From the NCBI GenBank assembly GCA_016721435.1, contig JADKIC010000015.1:1-64000 (forward strand): 64,000 nucleotides of DNA, written 5' to 3'. The stretch is from Bacteroidota bacterium. GTDB taxonomy: Bacteria > Bacteroidota > Bacteroidia > AKYH767-A > OLB10. A model generated the notes under the pieces. That model searched no databases. It was given only the letters and a program-made list of their open reading frames with translations, and was not told the DNA's origin. Position numbers and translations under genes: made by a program. Positions 1 to 9,912 of the stretch are shown one piece after another. Each line of letters begins with the position of its first letter. Position 1 is the stretch's first letter.

Positions 1-1099
1 GTTTGAGGCAGATGTCCCAGGCGTTGATTTTGTCGGTTTCCCGGATGACGATGGCGTTGAAAAGTCCCTTGCCGCGGACGGTGGTGATGAGATCGGTTTG
101 AATGTTTTTTAGTTCGTCGCGGAGGATTTTACCGAGGCGCATGGAGTTTTCGGCGAGTTCTTCGTCGAGGACAACCTGCATGGCTTCCATGGCTACTTTG
201 CAGGCCAGTGGATTGCCGCCGTAGGTGGAGCCGTGTTCGCCGGGTTTGATGGTGAGCATGATTTCATCGTCGGCCAGGACAGCAGAAACGGGTAGCATTC
301 CTCCCGAAAGGGCTTTCCCTAAAATTAAGATATCCGGTCGTACACCCTCATGGTCGCAGGCGAGCATTTTGCCGGTGCGGGCGATGCCGGTCTGGACTTC
401 GTCGGCAATGAATAATACTCTCTTAGCCTTGCACAATGCCGCTACCTTTTGCAAATACCCTTCATCCGGAATAACCACACCCGCTTCTCCCTGTATGGGC
501 TCTACCATGAAACCTGCTACGTTGGGGTCTTCCAAAGCTTTCTCGAGTGCCGGAATATCATTGTAAGGGATGACTTCAAAGCCCGGCATATAAGGTCCAA
601 AGCCTTCGTAGCTGGAAGGGTCGGTGGAAGTGGAGATGGCAGATAAAGTTCTTCCCCAGAAATTACCTTCGGCAAAGAGGATCTTGGCTTTGTTTTTCTC
701 GATGCCTTTCACATCATAGGCCCATCTGCGGGTGAGTTTGATGGCGGTTTCTCCTCCTTCAACGCCGGTGTTCATGGGGAGTAATTTATCGTAACCAAAT
801 AATTTGGTCATGAAGGCTTCGTATTCGCCCAAAATGTCGTTGTGGAAGGCGCGGGAGGTGAGGGTGAGGCGTGAGGCCTGGTCGATCATCGCCTGAAGAA
901 TGCGCGGGTGACAATGTCCCTGATTGACGGCTGAATAGGCGGCGAGAAAATCATAGTAGCGGTTGCCTTCTACATCCCAGACATATACACCTTCTCCGCG
1001 GGTAATGACGACGGGAATGGGGTGGTAGTTATGTGCACCGTGTTTTTCTTCGAGTTCAATGGCTTGTTGGGTGCTGATAGTAGTGGGGTCGAATCGCAT
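1..1099 (-). CDS. rocD: Ornithine--oxo-acid aminotransferase, C-terminus cut by window edge
   Basis: PLP-dependent class-III aminotransferase converting ornithine and a 2-oxo acid to glutamate semialdehyde and glutamate, in arginine/ornithine catabolism and proline linkage. Read from ATG at 1099 (MRFDPTTISTQQAIELEE...), 366 codons are open to the window edge. Visible family marks are the N-terminal NYHPIPVVI stretch typical of ornithine aminotransferases, GVEGGETAIK, the Asp of FIADEVQTG that contacts the PLP ring nitrogen, and the Schiff-base lysine at about residue 262 in LILGKALSGG, then HGSTYGGNPLA. A normal family member is about 400-420 residues, so some 40 residues lie beyond the window. 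No frameshift is seen. The next gene downstream is outside the window. Confidence 0.93.
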   Translation of the reverse strand, partial: MRFDPTTISTQQAIELEEKHGAHNYHPIPVVITRGEGVYVWDVEGNRYYDFLAAYSAVNQGHCHPRILQAMIDQASRLTLTSRAFHNDILGEYEAFMTKLFGYDKLLPMNTGVEGGETAIKLTRRWAYDVKGIEKNKAKILFAEGNFWGRTLSAISTSTDPSSYEGFGPYMPGFEVIPYNDIPALEKALEDPNVAGFMVEPIQGEAGVVIPDEGYLQKVAALCKAKRVLFIADEVQTGIARTGKMLACDHEGVRPDILILGKALSGGMLPVSAVLADDEIMLTIKPGEHGSTYGGNPLACKVAMEAMQVVLDEELAENSMRLGKILRDELKNIQTDLITTVRGKGLFNAIVIRETDKINAWDICLK

Positions 1100-1349
1100 A
1101 AGGGCAAAGGTAAGGAAGGATTGTCGTCCTGCAAATAATTTGGGTGGCAGCAATCGAAAAAACTAATTTATTCGAAACTCATTTTATCAAAGGAAAAATT
1201 TTCGGGACACATGACGAGGGTTTACCACGAGGCGTGGGGCGATAAAATTCTGAGAGCTATCGGGACTGACATCTACCTTTTCGTCTAGAAATTTGTTTAA
1301 GACTAAGGTTTTAGAGGCTGGCGCTAAGTGGAAATTGAAGACAAATAAT

Positions 1350-3732
1350 TTAACGAATTAACGTCACGGTGCCGGTTTTTTCGAGAATGTCGGGTTTTTC
1401 GAAGCCTGAGAATTTGATTTTGAATAGATAGACGCCTTGCGGGCAATCATTGCCGTTGTATTTGCCATCCCAGGTTTGTTCGAAGGTGTTGGTGTAGAAA
1501 ACGCGTTGGCCCCAGCGGTTGAAGACCTGGATTTCGAGGTTTTTTACGTAGGCGAAGGCGGGGCCCCAGGTGTTGTTGTTGGCATCTTCGTTGGGACTAA
1601 AGGCATTGGGGACGTAGAGGAGGGGCGATTGTACGAGTTCTACTTCATTGGAGAAACTCTCGGCATTGCTTCCTCCTGATCCTTCAAAAGCATGCACTCT
1701 GTAATTGAATACGCCTCCGGAAAGGGGAATTTCCCGGTCTTCAAAGGCGAGTCCCTGGGAGGAAAGCTGGACGATGGGTCCGAAGGGGGTGTTGGTGGCG
1801 AGGCCGGAGCGCTCGAGCAGGTACGACTGCACGTCGCCGCGCCATTCGGTATAAGGGGTCCAGGAGAGGTTATTGTAGAAGGGCTTTGCTTCTCCGCTGA
1901 GCAGGATGGTGCAGGCTTCCTTGCTGTATTCACTTTCGTTATCGCAGAAGTTGATGTTTTTCATCCGGTAACAATAACTCTGCTTATCGGTGAAGGTTTG
2001 TGCATCTTCCCAGTCGTAATCTTTTTTGCCGCTGAGTCGCGCGATTTCAGAGAAGAGGCTGCCGGGTTCATTGCTACGTCGCTCGATGATATAGGTGCCG
2101 TATTGTCCGTCCGGAAAATCTTCCCATCTCAGCGAAACGGTATTTTTATCTTTTACGGAAACGACTTCGATGTAATTTACCGTGGTGTTGACTTGTGTGA
2201 TGGAACATAAAGTATCGGAAACAATTCCTTCTTCACCACAGGTGTTCACGCCGGAAATATAATAGCAATAATCGTTGGAGAAGGGATCGGCAGCCGATGA
2301 ATCGGTAAGGATGAATTTGGCAGGGTCTTCTTCGTTTTGGATGACCTGATAGGGTCCGCCATTCACACTCCGGTAAAGTTTATAATGCAGAAAATACCGG
2401 TCGAGAATTTCCGGCTGCGGATTTTTATAGACATGCACCAGATCATTTTCAAGTCCGAGGCAGAGTAGGTTCGGCTTCTCAATGATGGGCACCGGCTTCA
2501 CGCGGATAAATACTTTCCCCAGCGCGAGTAACGGTATCGGACAGCCGTTATCTTTAATTTCATACACCACCTTGTAAACGGAATCGCGCGCCTGGTTGCA
2601 GGTGGTTTCCCAGTAGAAATTCACGCTTACCGAATCCACACCCACCGTGTCGGAGGAGATGGCATAGGGAGCAGAAAGTCCGGCCGCAGGGGATTGACTA
2701 AACACCTCTCCGGTATGCACAAGAAAAATGGAATCGCCATCCGGATCTCTGGCCTTCACTTCAAAGTTCAAGGTATCGGTCGCATAAATTTCATAATTAT
2801 AATTCGCCACATTGGCAGAGAGGTTGGGCGCGGCATTGTCATCACAAATGATCACCGTAAATTCTATTTCACGGCGTACACGTCCGATGAGGATTCCGTT
2901 CCGGTATTCTTCAATCGTCACCGCCATGGCGTAAAATCCCGGGTCATCGGGAATACCTTCTACCAGACCGGTAGCGGGATTGATGGTGAGCGGGACCGTT
3001 CCGCCGCAGATATTGGCCAGGCTATAGCCAAACTCCCATATAGCGTTCAGGTAGGGCAAGGGCTCGGGCGCCAGATTTCCTCCTCCCTGAGAGTTGGTCG
3101 CGCTGAAAGGGGTTGGGATTCTGGTTCGAGGAATAGCCTCCTGCAAGGGGATCGCTGAGGCTGTACACCAGTGAATCTCCATCGGCATCCGTCGCATCAA
3201 AGTTGAAACGAAAAAATTGTCCGGCGCAGGTGTAGGGGAGTGGGGCACTATTAAAAACCGGACTGGAATTGTTCAATACCGGATTGGCCATCTCATGATA
3301 AAAAGTCATCCCGGTACGATCCGGATTAAAAAGATTCGTCACGGTGCTGTTTCTACAACAACGTTCCCATACCAGATAAAATCCACCGGAAGAAGGGGGC
3401 AACTGAATCGTGCGGATATAATCTCCCTTTTCCATACAAACGGCCGGAGGAGGAATACATCCCGCTCCCGCTAATTCCAAAGGTACTACAGTAGAGAGAT
3501 TCACATGAAACGAATCCTGCAGCACACTGCCATTCATCGTATAGGCCGCGATGATGATGGTGGGATCAAAATTCGCCGCACTGGGGTTGGAGCAATCTCT
3601 GTAGAGGGTCAGGGTAACCTGGAAGGAATTTCCGCCTAGCCATTGTGTAGTTAAATCTCCTCCCGCGATATGATAGGCCCGGGAAGTAAAACCCGATAAA
3701 AGCAACAAGAATAAAATGGGCCAGCGTTTCAT
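1350..3732 (-). CDS. Secreted gliding-motility-type protein with CHU_C domain (one frameshift)
   Basis: Large secreted protein of about 794 residues. It starts MKRWPILFLLLLSGFTSRA (signal peptide), followed by a first domain with YHIAGGDLTTQWLGGNSFQ and RDCSNP, seen in many Bacteroidetes gliding-motility-associated surface proteins. Ig/fibronectin-like regions follow (residues about 250-650), and a C-terminal CHU_C domain has VPNAFSPNEDANNNTW, VFNRWGQRVF and DGKYNGNDCPQGVYLFKIKF. CHU_C domains are type IX secretion targeting signals, so an extracellular or surface location is inferred. The frame changes near 3107-3113 in a CCCCTTT run: NPNPF continues as SATNSQGGGNLAPEPL one frame over, with one extra base explaining it. 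The exact role (adhesin or motility component) cannot be told from sequence. Confidence 0.82.
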
Positions 3733-3834
3733 GGTTCCTTAACACATCAAAGTTATCTAAATTTGCACTTATAAACAGCTGTCACCGTCAATAGTTTTAC
3801 AAATGCCGGTAATAGCAAGGTAAATTTACTTAAA

Positions 3835-5229
3835 TTGAAAGGGAAAATACTCAGTGATTTAGAAGTAGTTGACATGGCCGAAGAGGGCCGCGCGATCGCC
3901 AAATGGGAAGGTTTGGTCATTTTCATTGAAAAAGTAGTGCCGGGCGATATCGTCGATGTCCGGATTCGCAAGAAGCATTCTTCGTATCTCGAGGGCGAGC
4001 TGGTGGAGCTCAAGAAGCCATCTCCCCTGCGCATTGATCCCTTTTGCCAACATTTCGGGACCTGCGGCGGATGCAAATGGCAGTACCTCGACTATGAAAG
4101 TCAGCTGAAATACAAACAAAAGCAAGTCACGGAGACCCTCATACGCATTGGCAAGATTCCGAATCCGAATGTGATGGATATCCTCGGTTCAGCCAATACC
4201 CGCTACTACCGGAATAAGCTGGATTATACCTTCGCCGATAAGAAATGGCTGACGCGCGAAGAGTATGCAGAAAGGGAGGAAGCCGGTGGTCCCGCGCTGG
4301 GTTTTCATATTCCCGGGAAATTCGACAAGGTACTCGATATTGAAACCTGTTACCTGCAGCCCGATCCCTCCAATGATATTCGTCTGGCGGTGAGAAAATA
4401 TTGCCTTGAACATGAAATTCCGTTCATGAATCTGCGTCACAAGGCGGGCATGATGCGCGGACTCATCATCCGCAATACCCTCGCCGGCGGATTGATGGTG
4501 ATTGTGATGGTGTACGAGAATGATCAGGAAGTACTCGAAGGATTGCTCAGACATCTGGAGACGACCTTTCCGCAAATCACCTCGCTCTTGTACATCGTCA
4601 ATCCAAAAGGGAACGATACCTTCCATGACCTCGAAGTGAAAACATGGTCGGGTTTGCCCTATATCACCGAGGAGATGGAAGGACTGCAGTTCAGGATAGG
4701 ACCCAAATCATTTTTTCAAACCAACAGCGGTCAGACCTTAGAGCTCTATAAAATTGCCAGAGATTTTGCCGGACTTCAGGGACATGAAATCGTTTACGAC
4801 TTGTATACCGGCACCGGCACCATTGCTTTATTCATCTCCCGTACTGTTAAAAAAGTGGTGGGGATAGAGTATGTGCAGGAATCCATTGAAAATGCAAAAC
4901 TGAATGCGGAGCTGAATGGCGTGAGCAATTCGGTGTTCTTCGCGGGAGATATGAAGGATTTGCTCAAAGAAGATTTGTTCCGGCAGGAAGGGCATACCGA
5001 TGTCATCATCACGGATCCTCCCCGTGCAGGGATGCATTTTGATGTGGTGGAGCAGCTCTTGAAAAGCAATTGTCCGAAAATTGTCTATGTGAGTTGTAAC
5101 CCGGCCACTCAGGCGCGTGATGTGCAGATGCTCTCTGAGAAATACGATCTCATTAAAGTGCAACCGGTGGATATGTTTCCGCATACCGCCCATGTGGAGA
5201 GTGTGGCGTTGCTGCAATTAAGAGGATAG
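3835..5229 (+). CDS. rlmD: 23S rRNA (uracil-5-)-methyltransferase, RlmD/RumA family
   Basis: SAM-dependent m5U methyltransferase acting on 23S rRNA (U1939-type). The protein has 464 residues, the normal length. The N-terminal TRAM-like region covers residues 1-60. The Fe-S cluster ligands CQHFGTCGGC (about 65-75) are followed by the fourth cysteine in ETCYLQP (about 168). The SAM site is VYDLYTGTGTIALF, then TDPPRAGM and the catalytic YVSCNPATQARD, whose Cys is the nucleophile. The only start in frame giving the family N-terminus is TTG at 3835, with no ATG upstream before a stop. No strong Shine-Dalgarno is seen. Divergent from the CHU_C gene, so the 100-bp gap should hold both promoters. 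An inverted repeat follows the stop. Confidence 0.93.
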   Translation: MKGKILSDLEVVDMAEEGRAIAKWEGLVIFIEKVVPGDIVDVRIRKKHSSYLEGELVELKKPSPLRIDPFCQHFGTCGGCKWQYLDYESQLKYKQKQVTETLIRIGKIPNPNVMDILGSANTRYYRNKLDYTFADKKWLTREEYAEREEAGGPALGFHIPGKFDKVLDIETCYLQPDPSNDIRLAVRKYCLEHEIPFMNLRHKAGMMRGLIIRNTLAGGLMVIVMVYENDQEVLEGLLRHLETTFPQITSLLYIVNPKGNDTFHDLEVKTWSGLPYITEEMEGLQFRIGPKSFFQTNSGQTLELYKIARDFAGLQGHEIVYDLYTGTGTIALFISRTVKKVVGIEYVQESIENAKLNAELNGVSNSVFFAGDMKDLLKEDLFRQEGHTDVIITDPPRAGMHFDVVEQLLKSNCPKIVYVSCNPATQARDVQMLSEKYDLIKVQPVDMFPHTAHVESVALLQLRG

Positions 5230-5241
5230 ATAGAAAAAAAT

Positions 5242-5269
5242 AACGGGAGATGATTTAATTTCTCCCGTT
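5242..5269 (+). terminator. Terminator-like hairpin after rlmD
   Basis: Inverted repeat AACGGGAGA / TCTCCCGTT with a 10-nt AT-rich loop, 12 nt past the rlmD stop. The trailing sequence is T-rich but not a pure T run, so factor-independent termination is probable rather than certain. Confidence 0.6.
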
Positions 5270-5453
5270 CTCTATTAATCTTTCGTTCTCCTTTATCTTG
5301 TTTTTCGTGACTTGTAACTTTTAGTCCGGTATATTCAATCTCAATTTACTGATGGATTAGATTGACAGGAGACAACGGAAATTCGACTTTGTTTTTCGAC
5401 CATACATAATCTTAGTTTTGATGAAAATAATATTCTGATAATTAAATCTTCTG

Positions 5454-5500
5454 TTTAAACGCCGCGACCGCCGCGAACCCGCCGCGAACGCAGCGTTTAA
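5454..5500. repeat. 47-bp GC-rich palindromic repeat, copy 1
   Basis: Begins TTTAAACGC and ends GCGTTTAA, with an interior of GCCGCGA/GCCGCGAAC steps. Another copy of exactly the same length lies at 50832-50878 on the opposite strand with about 85% identity. The 3' half of this AT-rich 334-bp gap (5230-5563) holds nothing else that I can recognise. Confidence 0.7.
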
Positions 5501-5563
5501 GTTTGAAGTTTATAATGCTCTGGATGGTGTTTTGATTACACTAGAATTCTTTATAAATTCCAA

Positions 5564-6262
5564 TTACCATTTCGAATAACCTTTTGTTGTAATCATTATG
5601 ACTCCTCCGGTCACATCACCGATACTTGCGGGGATGCCTCCCGTTAGTACTTTCATTTCTTTAATCGCGGTTTTGGGCAGACGAAAATCGCCGATGACTT
5701 TGATGCCATCAATATAATACGCCGTTCCATCTTCCCGCGCTCCACGCATATAAATCGACTCCCCTTCATCTTCCTGATACACACCCGCCGTAGTCGCGGC
5801 CAATTGTTTGATATCCATATAGGGCGAACTGCGTATTTCTTCAGTTCCCAGCACCTGCATGGTGGAGATCTGTCCCGGATCGATGAGAGGGGTAGTATAG
5901 GTGGAAATGGTTGGTCCGGGGAGAGTGATGCCCACCGAATAGCACTTTAAGGTTAAAAAGGTCATTTTTCCGGAGTTGACTTTTACGTCGTTGATGATCA
6001 GGCTGGAATAACCCTGCGAGCTGGTTTTAATCTGATAGGATCCGCTTTGGAGAGGTTTGATGGAGAAATAGCCTTCATTATCCGTCGTTGCTCCGGTTAT
6101 CAGTATGCCGTCCATATAAGCAATGACACTGGCGAAGGGAATCGGTTCCAGGTTGACACTGTCGGTCAGTTTCCCTCTGATTTCTCCAAATTCATTTTGT
6201 GCAGTGAGTGTCCCGTTGATTGCTGTGAGCAACAAGAAGACAAGGAGGATTTTGTTTTTCAT
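5564..6262 (-). CDS. Stand-alone carboxypeptidase-like + TonB plug domain protein, no barrel
   Basis: 232 residues. Signal peptide MKNKILLVFLLLTAINGTLTAQ, then a carboxypeptidase-D-regulatory-like domain (about 28-110: GEIRGKLTDSVNLEPIPFAS, TTDNEGYFSIKPLQSGSY), then a TonB receptor plug (about 150-228: YMRGAREDGTAYYIDGIKV, IPASIGDVTGGVIMITTKG). It stops just where a TonB receptor's beta-barrel would begin. The downstream 300 bp has no barrel in any frame, so this looks like a genuine short protein rather than a frameshifted receptor. Divergently transcribed from the ECF sigma factor gene 110 bp away, it may be a periplasmic partner of that regulatory unit, but this is inference. Confidence 0.75.
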   Translation of the reverse strand: MKNKILLVFLLLTAINGTLTAQNEFGEIRGKLTDSVNLEPIPFASVIAYMDGILITGATTDNEGYFSIKPLQSGSYQIKTSSQGYSSLIINDVKVNSGKMTFLTLKCYSVGITLPGPTISTYTTPLIDPGQISTMQVLGTEEIRSSPYMDIKQLAATTAGVYQEDEGESIYMRGAREDGTAYYIDGIKVIGDFRLPKTAIKEMKVLTGGIPASIGDVTGGVIMITTKGYSKW

Positions 6263-6371
6263 GATCTTTTGTTTCTACTAAGACCGCAATTCCCGGATTT
6301 CCATAAAAAATTATTATTTCTTTGTGTTATGGAAAAAGGTCGTTTCGCTGTCACTATTCTAAACAAGCTGT

Positions 6372-6947
6372 ATGTGGAAGTTTTTCACGGGCAAGAATAA
6401 GCATAGCCAAAAGAGTGATGAAGACCTCTTGTCAGCGTATAAAGCGACAGGGGATGGAGAAGTCATTGCTGTTTTGTATGACCGTTATGCGCAGCTGTTG
6501 TTCGGTTTTTGCATGAAGTACCTGAAGGATGAGGAAGGCAGTAAGGATGTGGTGGGACAGTTGTTCGCAAAGTTGTTCGATGACCTGAAGCGGTTTGAAG
6601 TGCAGCATTTCAAAGCCTGGGTGACACGTGTTGCATTTAATGCCTGTATGTCCCGGTTGGAAAGCGAACGCAGGAATGTATATGTACGTGAGGAATTCCC
6701 TGAAGTAGAAGAAAGTGCCGGTGCATCGGAAGGTGTGCCGGATGAAACGGAAGTCCTGGAAGCGATGAAGAGTTTGAAAGAAGAACAACGGGTTTGTCTC
6801 GAATTGTTTTATTTAAATGAATTATCGTATGCGCAGGTGAGTGAAAGATCGGGATATCAATTAAATCAAGTGAAAAGTTTTATTCAAAATGGTAAGCGGA
6901 ACCTTGAATTGTATTTCCGCAAAAAACATGAAAGCATCAATAAGTAA
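6372..6947 (+). CDS. ECF-family RNA polymerase sigma factor
   Basis: 191 residues. Sigma-70 region 2 spans about residues 17-85 (DEDLLSAYKATGDGEVIAVLYDRYAQLLFGFCMKYL, then VTRVAFNACMSRL), an acidic linker follows, and region 4 spans about 128-180 (SLKEEQRVCLELFYLNELSYAQVSERSG, helix-turn-helix, RNLELYF). Length and architecture fit an ECF sigma factor that directs polymerase to a small regulon. It is followed, with overlap or one-base spacing, by the membrane protein that should be its anti-sigma factor. The start ATG at 6372 leaves a short basic N-terminus, and no earlier in-frame start looks better. Confidence 0.9.
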   Translation: MWKFFTGKNKHSQKSDEDLLSAYKATGDGEVIAVLYDRYAQLLFGFCMKYLKDEEGSKDVVGQLFAKLFDDLKRFEVQHFKAWVTRVAFNACMSRLESERRNVYVREEFPEVEESAGASEGVPDETEVLEAMKSLKEEQRVCLELFYLNELSYAQVSERSGYQLNQVKSFIQNGKRNLELYFRKKHESINK

Positions 6948-8010
6948 TATGCTGAATACAGGCGCCGGGTCCTGTCCGGATGCGGATGCGCTCTGGTTGT
7001 ATACCAGGGAGAAGTTGCCGCATGCTGAACTTCGTGTGATCGAAGACCATTTGGTCGGTTGTGATTTATGCGCGGCCGCCGTAGAAGGATTTGCAGGAAT
7101 GGAGCGCCCCGATGCCCTGAAGGAGATTGCAGCAGCAAGGCCGGTTGCAGTGAAAACAAATTTTTCTTCCCTATGGACCCTTTCCATCGTGTTGGTGGTG
7201 TTGTTTTTCATCGGTTGGTGGGGATCTACTCTTGTAGATAAAAAGGAGGCAGGAGATATGGAGAAAGGAGCAGCAGCACCGTCCAATGATTTAGTCGTGG
7301 ATTCCGTTGGAGCAATGCCGGACTCCGTGGTGCTGCAGGTCGAATCCAATGAAATTGATTCTTTAGCAACAGGGGAGAAGGAGCCGAAGAAAATTCCGGA
7401 GCAGAGTCAGCGGTGGACAGAAGAATTGTTTGCTATCGAAAAGAGAAATATTCAACCTGCTAATTTCAATAAGCCGGAATATCGCGTGAGTGGCAGACCT
7501 GAAGTGCCGATTATTTATATGAACAATTTAAAGGTCATGGATTTCTCCGGGAAGTATGCAGTAGCCGGACAAATATTTGAAGTACCTCAAAATCTTCATC
7601 CCCGCTTTGCCAACGCAAAAGATAGCGGACAAGAATCGCTGCAGGCTGATCAGGACACGGTCTTTTACCGCGAATTACTCCGTTCCGCCTTGTTGGCCTT
7701 TGGACGCGATGATTTCAATCAGACCATAGAGCAGCTTTCGATAATTTTACAGAAATATCCGGAAGATGATAATGCATTGTTCTATTCCGCTTTTTCATTG
7801 GCACAACAGGGGAACCTGAACAAGGCGATCGGATTGTTTAAACGGCTTACGGTGAAAAAGCATTCGGCCTTTATAGAAGAAGCTTCCTTTCATCTGGCAG
7901 AAACTTATCGACAAAACGGCAATGTGAAAGAGTCGGAGGTGTTGTTTAAACGAATAGCTGCAGGAGAGGGATTCTATGCCGGACAAGCAAAATTGAAATT
8001 AGCCGAATGA
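6928..8010 (+). CDS. Membrane anti-sigma factor with C-terminal TPR region
   Basis: About 360 residues. The cytoplasmic N-terminus resembles zinc-finger anti-sigma domains (CPDADALWLYTREKLPHAE, then HLVGCDLCAAAV). A transmembrane helix lies at about 65-85 (LSIVLVVLFFIGWWG), then a low-complexity periplasmic linker and TPR-like helices near the C-terminus (DDNALFYSAFSLAQQGNLNKAIGLF; SFHLAETYRQNGNVKESEVLFKRIAAGEG). Role inferred: sequesters the upstream sigma factor and releases it on an envelope signal sensed by the TPR part. Two starts are possible: ATG at 6928, overlapping the sigma gene by 20 nt, or ATG at 6949, one base after its stop. Overlaps the next gene by 4 nt, so the three genes form an operon. 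Confidence 0.8.
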   Translation: MKASISNMLNTGAGSCPDADALWLYTREKLPHAELRVIEDHLVGCDLCAAAVEGFAGMERPDALKEIAAARPVAVKTNFSSLWTLSIVLVVLFFIGWWGSTLVDKKEAGDMEKGAAAPSNDLVVDSVGAMPDSVVLQVESNEIDSLATGEKEPKKIPEQSQRWTEELFAIEKRNIQPANFNKPEYRVSGRPEVPIIYMNNLKVMDFSGKYAVAGQIFEVPQNLHPRFANAKDSGQESLQADQDTVFYRELLRSALLAFGRDDFNQTIEQLSIILQKYPEDDNALFYSAFSLAQQGNLNKAIGLFKRLTVKKHSAFIEEASFHLAETYRQNGNVKESEVLFKRIAAGEGFYAGQAKLKLAE

Positions 8011-9229
8011 AAAGTTTACGGATTGTATTTTTATTGCTGATGTCAGGATGTTCGCCATTTCTTGTCAACGCGCAAACCATTTCCATTCATTGTATCGATT
8101 CCGTTTCCGGTGCAGGCATCGCATTCATCACGGCGCAAACGATTCCTTCAGGACAACTGTTCTACGCGAATGAAGAAGGAATTTTAAAACCGGATCCTGC
8201 TTCGTTGGCTAAGGAAGATACGCTTGTCCTGAGTCGGGTAGGGTATCCGGTAGTCAAATGGCCTTTCAGTCACATCTCCGGCAAAGACAATCATCGCATT
8301 TACATTTCTCCATTGGTCCGGCAACTTCCTGAATTTATTGCCACCGGTAAATCGCCCGCATCACTTTTAAAAGAGCTCCGGTCTAAAATAGAAAAAGGCA
8401 GACCGCAGGCTTCATTCACAATGAAGGGATTTTACCGGCAGTACCATTGGGAAAATGGTCGCGCCGTATTTCTGGTAGAAGCACTTGGGTCCATTTTCTT
8501 TTCTTCGCAGAAATCAAAACTCGAGCGGGTGAATATGCAGGACATACGAAGGTCGTATTCACTGGAGAAAACAAAGAAACACATGCGGATCATCTGATTG
8601 ATCTCTTATCGGCGAATCCTGTTTATCATGAGTCCGGTACGCTACTATTACCACCGGATGTAATCGGCCTGTAAATTTCATATCCAAGGAGCAGGAAATT
8701 GATAATAGATCGTTCACAACACTTCAGTTTATAACCGAGGATGAACTGTTTTTTACAGAAGGCCTGCTGCTATTTTCAACCAAAGAAACTGCAATTGCAA
8801 AAGTTTAAAATGCACATCTCGTTAAAGCCTGAAGCGAAAGTCCGGCATTTGAAAGGAGGTGGGAGATATGTATGGCTGAAGCAGGAAGAGCGCATTGAAG
8901 CTGATTTCCTGTGGAAAAATGATAGTATTTATCTCAGTGGAATACATCAACAATACCGGCATTTTCTGATTGATCCTGTTTTTGATATCGTTGATTTCGA
9001 TCTGTTGGAAGATTTTTTATGGAAATCGGAGGAGGAGATAAAATATACTGCAAATCCCGGAACTGATTATACTTTTTCAAGCAATCTGTATTCGCGCAAA
9101 TACAAGTATAAACCGGCGCTTTGGGAAAGTAATGCGTTGGTGAGAAACTATCCTCTTGACGGTAAAGTTGCCCAATCATTGATGGAAAAAGTTCCATTGG
9201 AGGTTCAGTTTAAGGAAGCCGGACACTAA
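8007..9229 (+). CDS. Secreted carboxypeptidase-like regulatory domain protein (three frameshifts)
   Basis: About 405 residues when the frames are joined. Signal peptide with a Cys (MKSLRIVFLLLMSGCSPFLVNAQ), then a carboxypeptidase-regulatory-like fold (DSVSGAGIAFITAQ, ANEEGILKPD, VLSRVGYPVV) and a long C-terminal region of unknown fold (MKGFYRQYHWENGRAVFLVEA; FLIDPVFDIVDFDLLEDFLWKSEEE). The frame shifts near 8570, 8665 and 8805; the last sits in an AAAAGTTT run. Overlaps the anti-sigma gene start-to-stop, so it belongs to the sigma/anti-sigma operon and is likely an envelope protein tied to that system. I do not recognise a catalytic motif. Confidence 0.68.
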
Positions 9230-9247
9230 TCATTTTCTTCCACAAAA

Positions 9248-9828
9248 GCCCTGTAGGGGCGGTATCTCTGTATCCGACAAACTTCCCTTCTTCCTTCAAA
9301 GCCCTGTAGGGGCGGAATCTCTGTAACCGACAAACTTCCCTTCTTCCTTCAAAGCCCTGTAGGGGCGGAATCTCTGTAACCGACAAACTTCCCTTCTTCC
9401 TTCAAAGCCCTGTAGGGGCGGAATCTCTGTATCCGACAAACTTCCCTTCTTCCTTCAAAGCCCTGTAGGGGCGGAATCTCTGTATCCGACAAACTTCCCT
9501 TCTTCCTTCAAAGCCCTGTAGGGGCGGAATCTTTGTATCCGACAAACTTCCCTTCTTCCTTCAAAGCCCTGTAGGGGCGGAATCTCTGTAACCGACAAAC
9601 TTCCCTTCTTCCTTCAAAGCCCTGTAGGGGCGGAATCTTGTATCCGACAAACTTCCCTTCTTCCTTCAAAGCCCTGTAGGGGCGGAATCTTGTATCCGAC
9701 AAACTTCCCTTCCTCCCTCAAAGCCCTCTAGGTGCGGAATCTCTGTTTCCGACAAACTTCCCTTCTCCCTTCAAAGCCCTGTAGGGGCGGAATCTTTGTA
9801 ACCGACAAACTTCCCTCTCCTTACAACC
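9248..9828. repeat. 53-bp tandem repeat array, 11 copies
   Basis: Units start at 9248, 9301, 9354, 9407, 9460, 9513, 9566, 9619, 9671, 9723 and 9776. The period is 53 bp except two 52-bp units that lack CT in the TCTCTGTA part. Each unit is GCCCTGTAGGGGCGGAATC followed by a spacer with CCGACAAACTTCCC and a pyrimidine tail. Units differ by single changes only (TATCC/TAACC, TCTC/TCTT). There are no unique spacers, so it is not CRISPR. The unit equals the left arm of the palindromic elements found elsewhere in the window, and the last unit runs into a complete element. Confidence 0.95.
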
Positions 9829-9912
9829 GCCGTCACCCGACCAAAGGTCGGTGACGGCATAAATGGGAGAAGATGATTTCCTTTCTTACAGAGATTCCGC
9901 CCCTACAGGGCT
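9776..9912. repeat. Long palindromic element A (end of the 53-bp array)
   Basis: Left arm GCCCTGTAGGGGCGGAATC ..., central near-palindrome CCGTCACCCGACC-AAA-GGTCGGTGACGG, and a right arm ending TTCCGCCCCTACAGGGC. Same organisation as elements at 12674, 14589, 40556 and 58234. It carries no open reading frame, so it resembles a non-autonomous (REP/MITE-like) element. After it, 9913-10272 holds only the upstream region of the TonB receptor, with a box at about 10201 (TTACTTTG) that is a weak match to a Bacteroidetes -7 box. Confidence 0.85.

Noticed and set aside
9248..9828. 53-bp array as a CRISPR
   Set aside because: There are no unique spacers: the full 53-bp unit repeats, and it equals an arm of the dispersed palindromic element.
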